From the NCBI GenBank assembly GCA_945875085.1, contig CAMCJU010000053.1, positions 1 to 6,246 on the forward strand: a stretch of DNA of 6,246 bases, written 5' to 3'. How positions within the stretch are numbered: the first letter of the stretch is position 1; each line of letters starts with the position of its first letter. Shown one piece after another: positions 6,115 to 6,246 of the stretch. The position numbers and the translations under genes are program-made. This stretch comes from Candidatus Phycorickettsia trachydisci (GTDB taxonomy: Bacteria; Pseudomonadota; Alphaproteobacteria; Rickettsiales; Rickettsiaceae). The notes under the pieces were generated by a model. That model was not told the origin of the DNA. It worked only from the letters and a program-made list of their open reading frames with translations, and did no database searches.

Positions 6115-6246
6115 ACATAAATAAACGTGCGTAGTTAAGAATAGCAATTGCTCTGCAAAAGAATTGCCCTAAAAGAACTGCTAAAAGAATTTTTCTTAAA
6201 AGTTATTCTTCAAAATTTGAAACACACGCAAAAAGGGGGACATAGC

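Noticed and set aside
6181..6200. Possible terminator hairpin AAGAA-TTT-TTCTT
   Set aside because: The stem is five A/T-dominated pairs with no following U-tract, too weak for a Rho-independent terminator.
6231..6246. GGGGGA-containing right edge as the 5' end of tmRNA or another structured RNA
   Set aside because: Only a few bases are visible and none of the diagnostic downstream sequence is in the window.

Overview
The window is an AT-rich bacterial chromosome segment that looks like an obligate intracellular alphaproteobacterium of the Rickettsiales type. The main pointers are a complete Tlc-family nucleotide transporter, found mostly in energy-parasitic intracellular bacteria and plastids, low-GC Lys/Asn-rich proteins, TTG starts with weak Shine-Dalgarno sequences, and a decayed gene. 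The order or family is inferred; no rRNA is present to confirm it.

Layout. Positions 1-1554 (+) hold the 3' part of a long Lys-rich protein of unknown function. Its frame is open from the first base, so the true start lies off the window; a Met 98 codons in is not convincing as the start. An extended -10 promoter follows within 20 bp. A compact housekeeping run then reads on the + strand: trmD (TTG start), rplS and rpiB (TTG start), with gaps of 9 and 22 bp. After 56 bp comes the Tlc-family transporter (512 aa).

The transporter's stop codon overlaps the stop of a convergent gene on the - strand (4746-5402). That gene reads as one SPOR-domain membrane protein (N-terminal membrane anchor, C-terminal SPOR domain) interrupted by a single in-frame TAA, so it is a pseudogene, a split gene or a sequence error. 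Its start lies 32 bp from the divergent pgsA (phosphatidylglycerophosphate synthase). The last 254 bp carry no convincing gene but do hold two adjacent pairs of direct repeats with an 11-bp period, a 13-bp palindrome and an extended -10 promoter pointing off the right edge.

How the genes relate: trmD and rplS serve translation, rpiB pentose-phosphate interconversion, Tlc nucleotide exchange with the host, pgsA anionic phospholipid synthesis, and the SPOR protein would have bound septal peptidoglycan. No mobile element, CRISPR array, tRNA or rRNA is visible. The least explained items are the left-hand protein with its strongly basic C-terminus and the interrupted SPOR gene.
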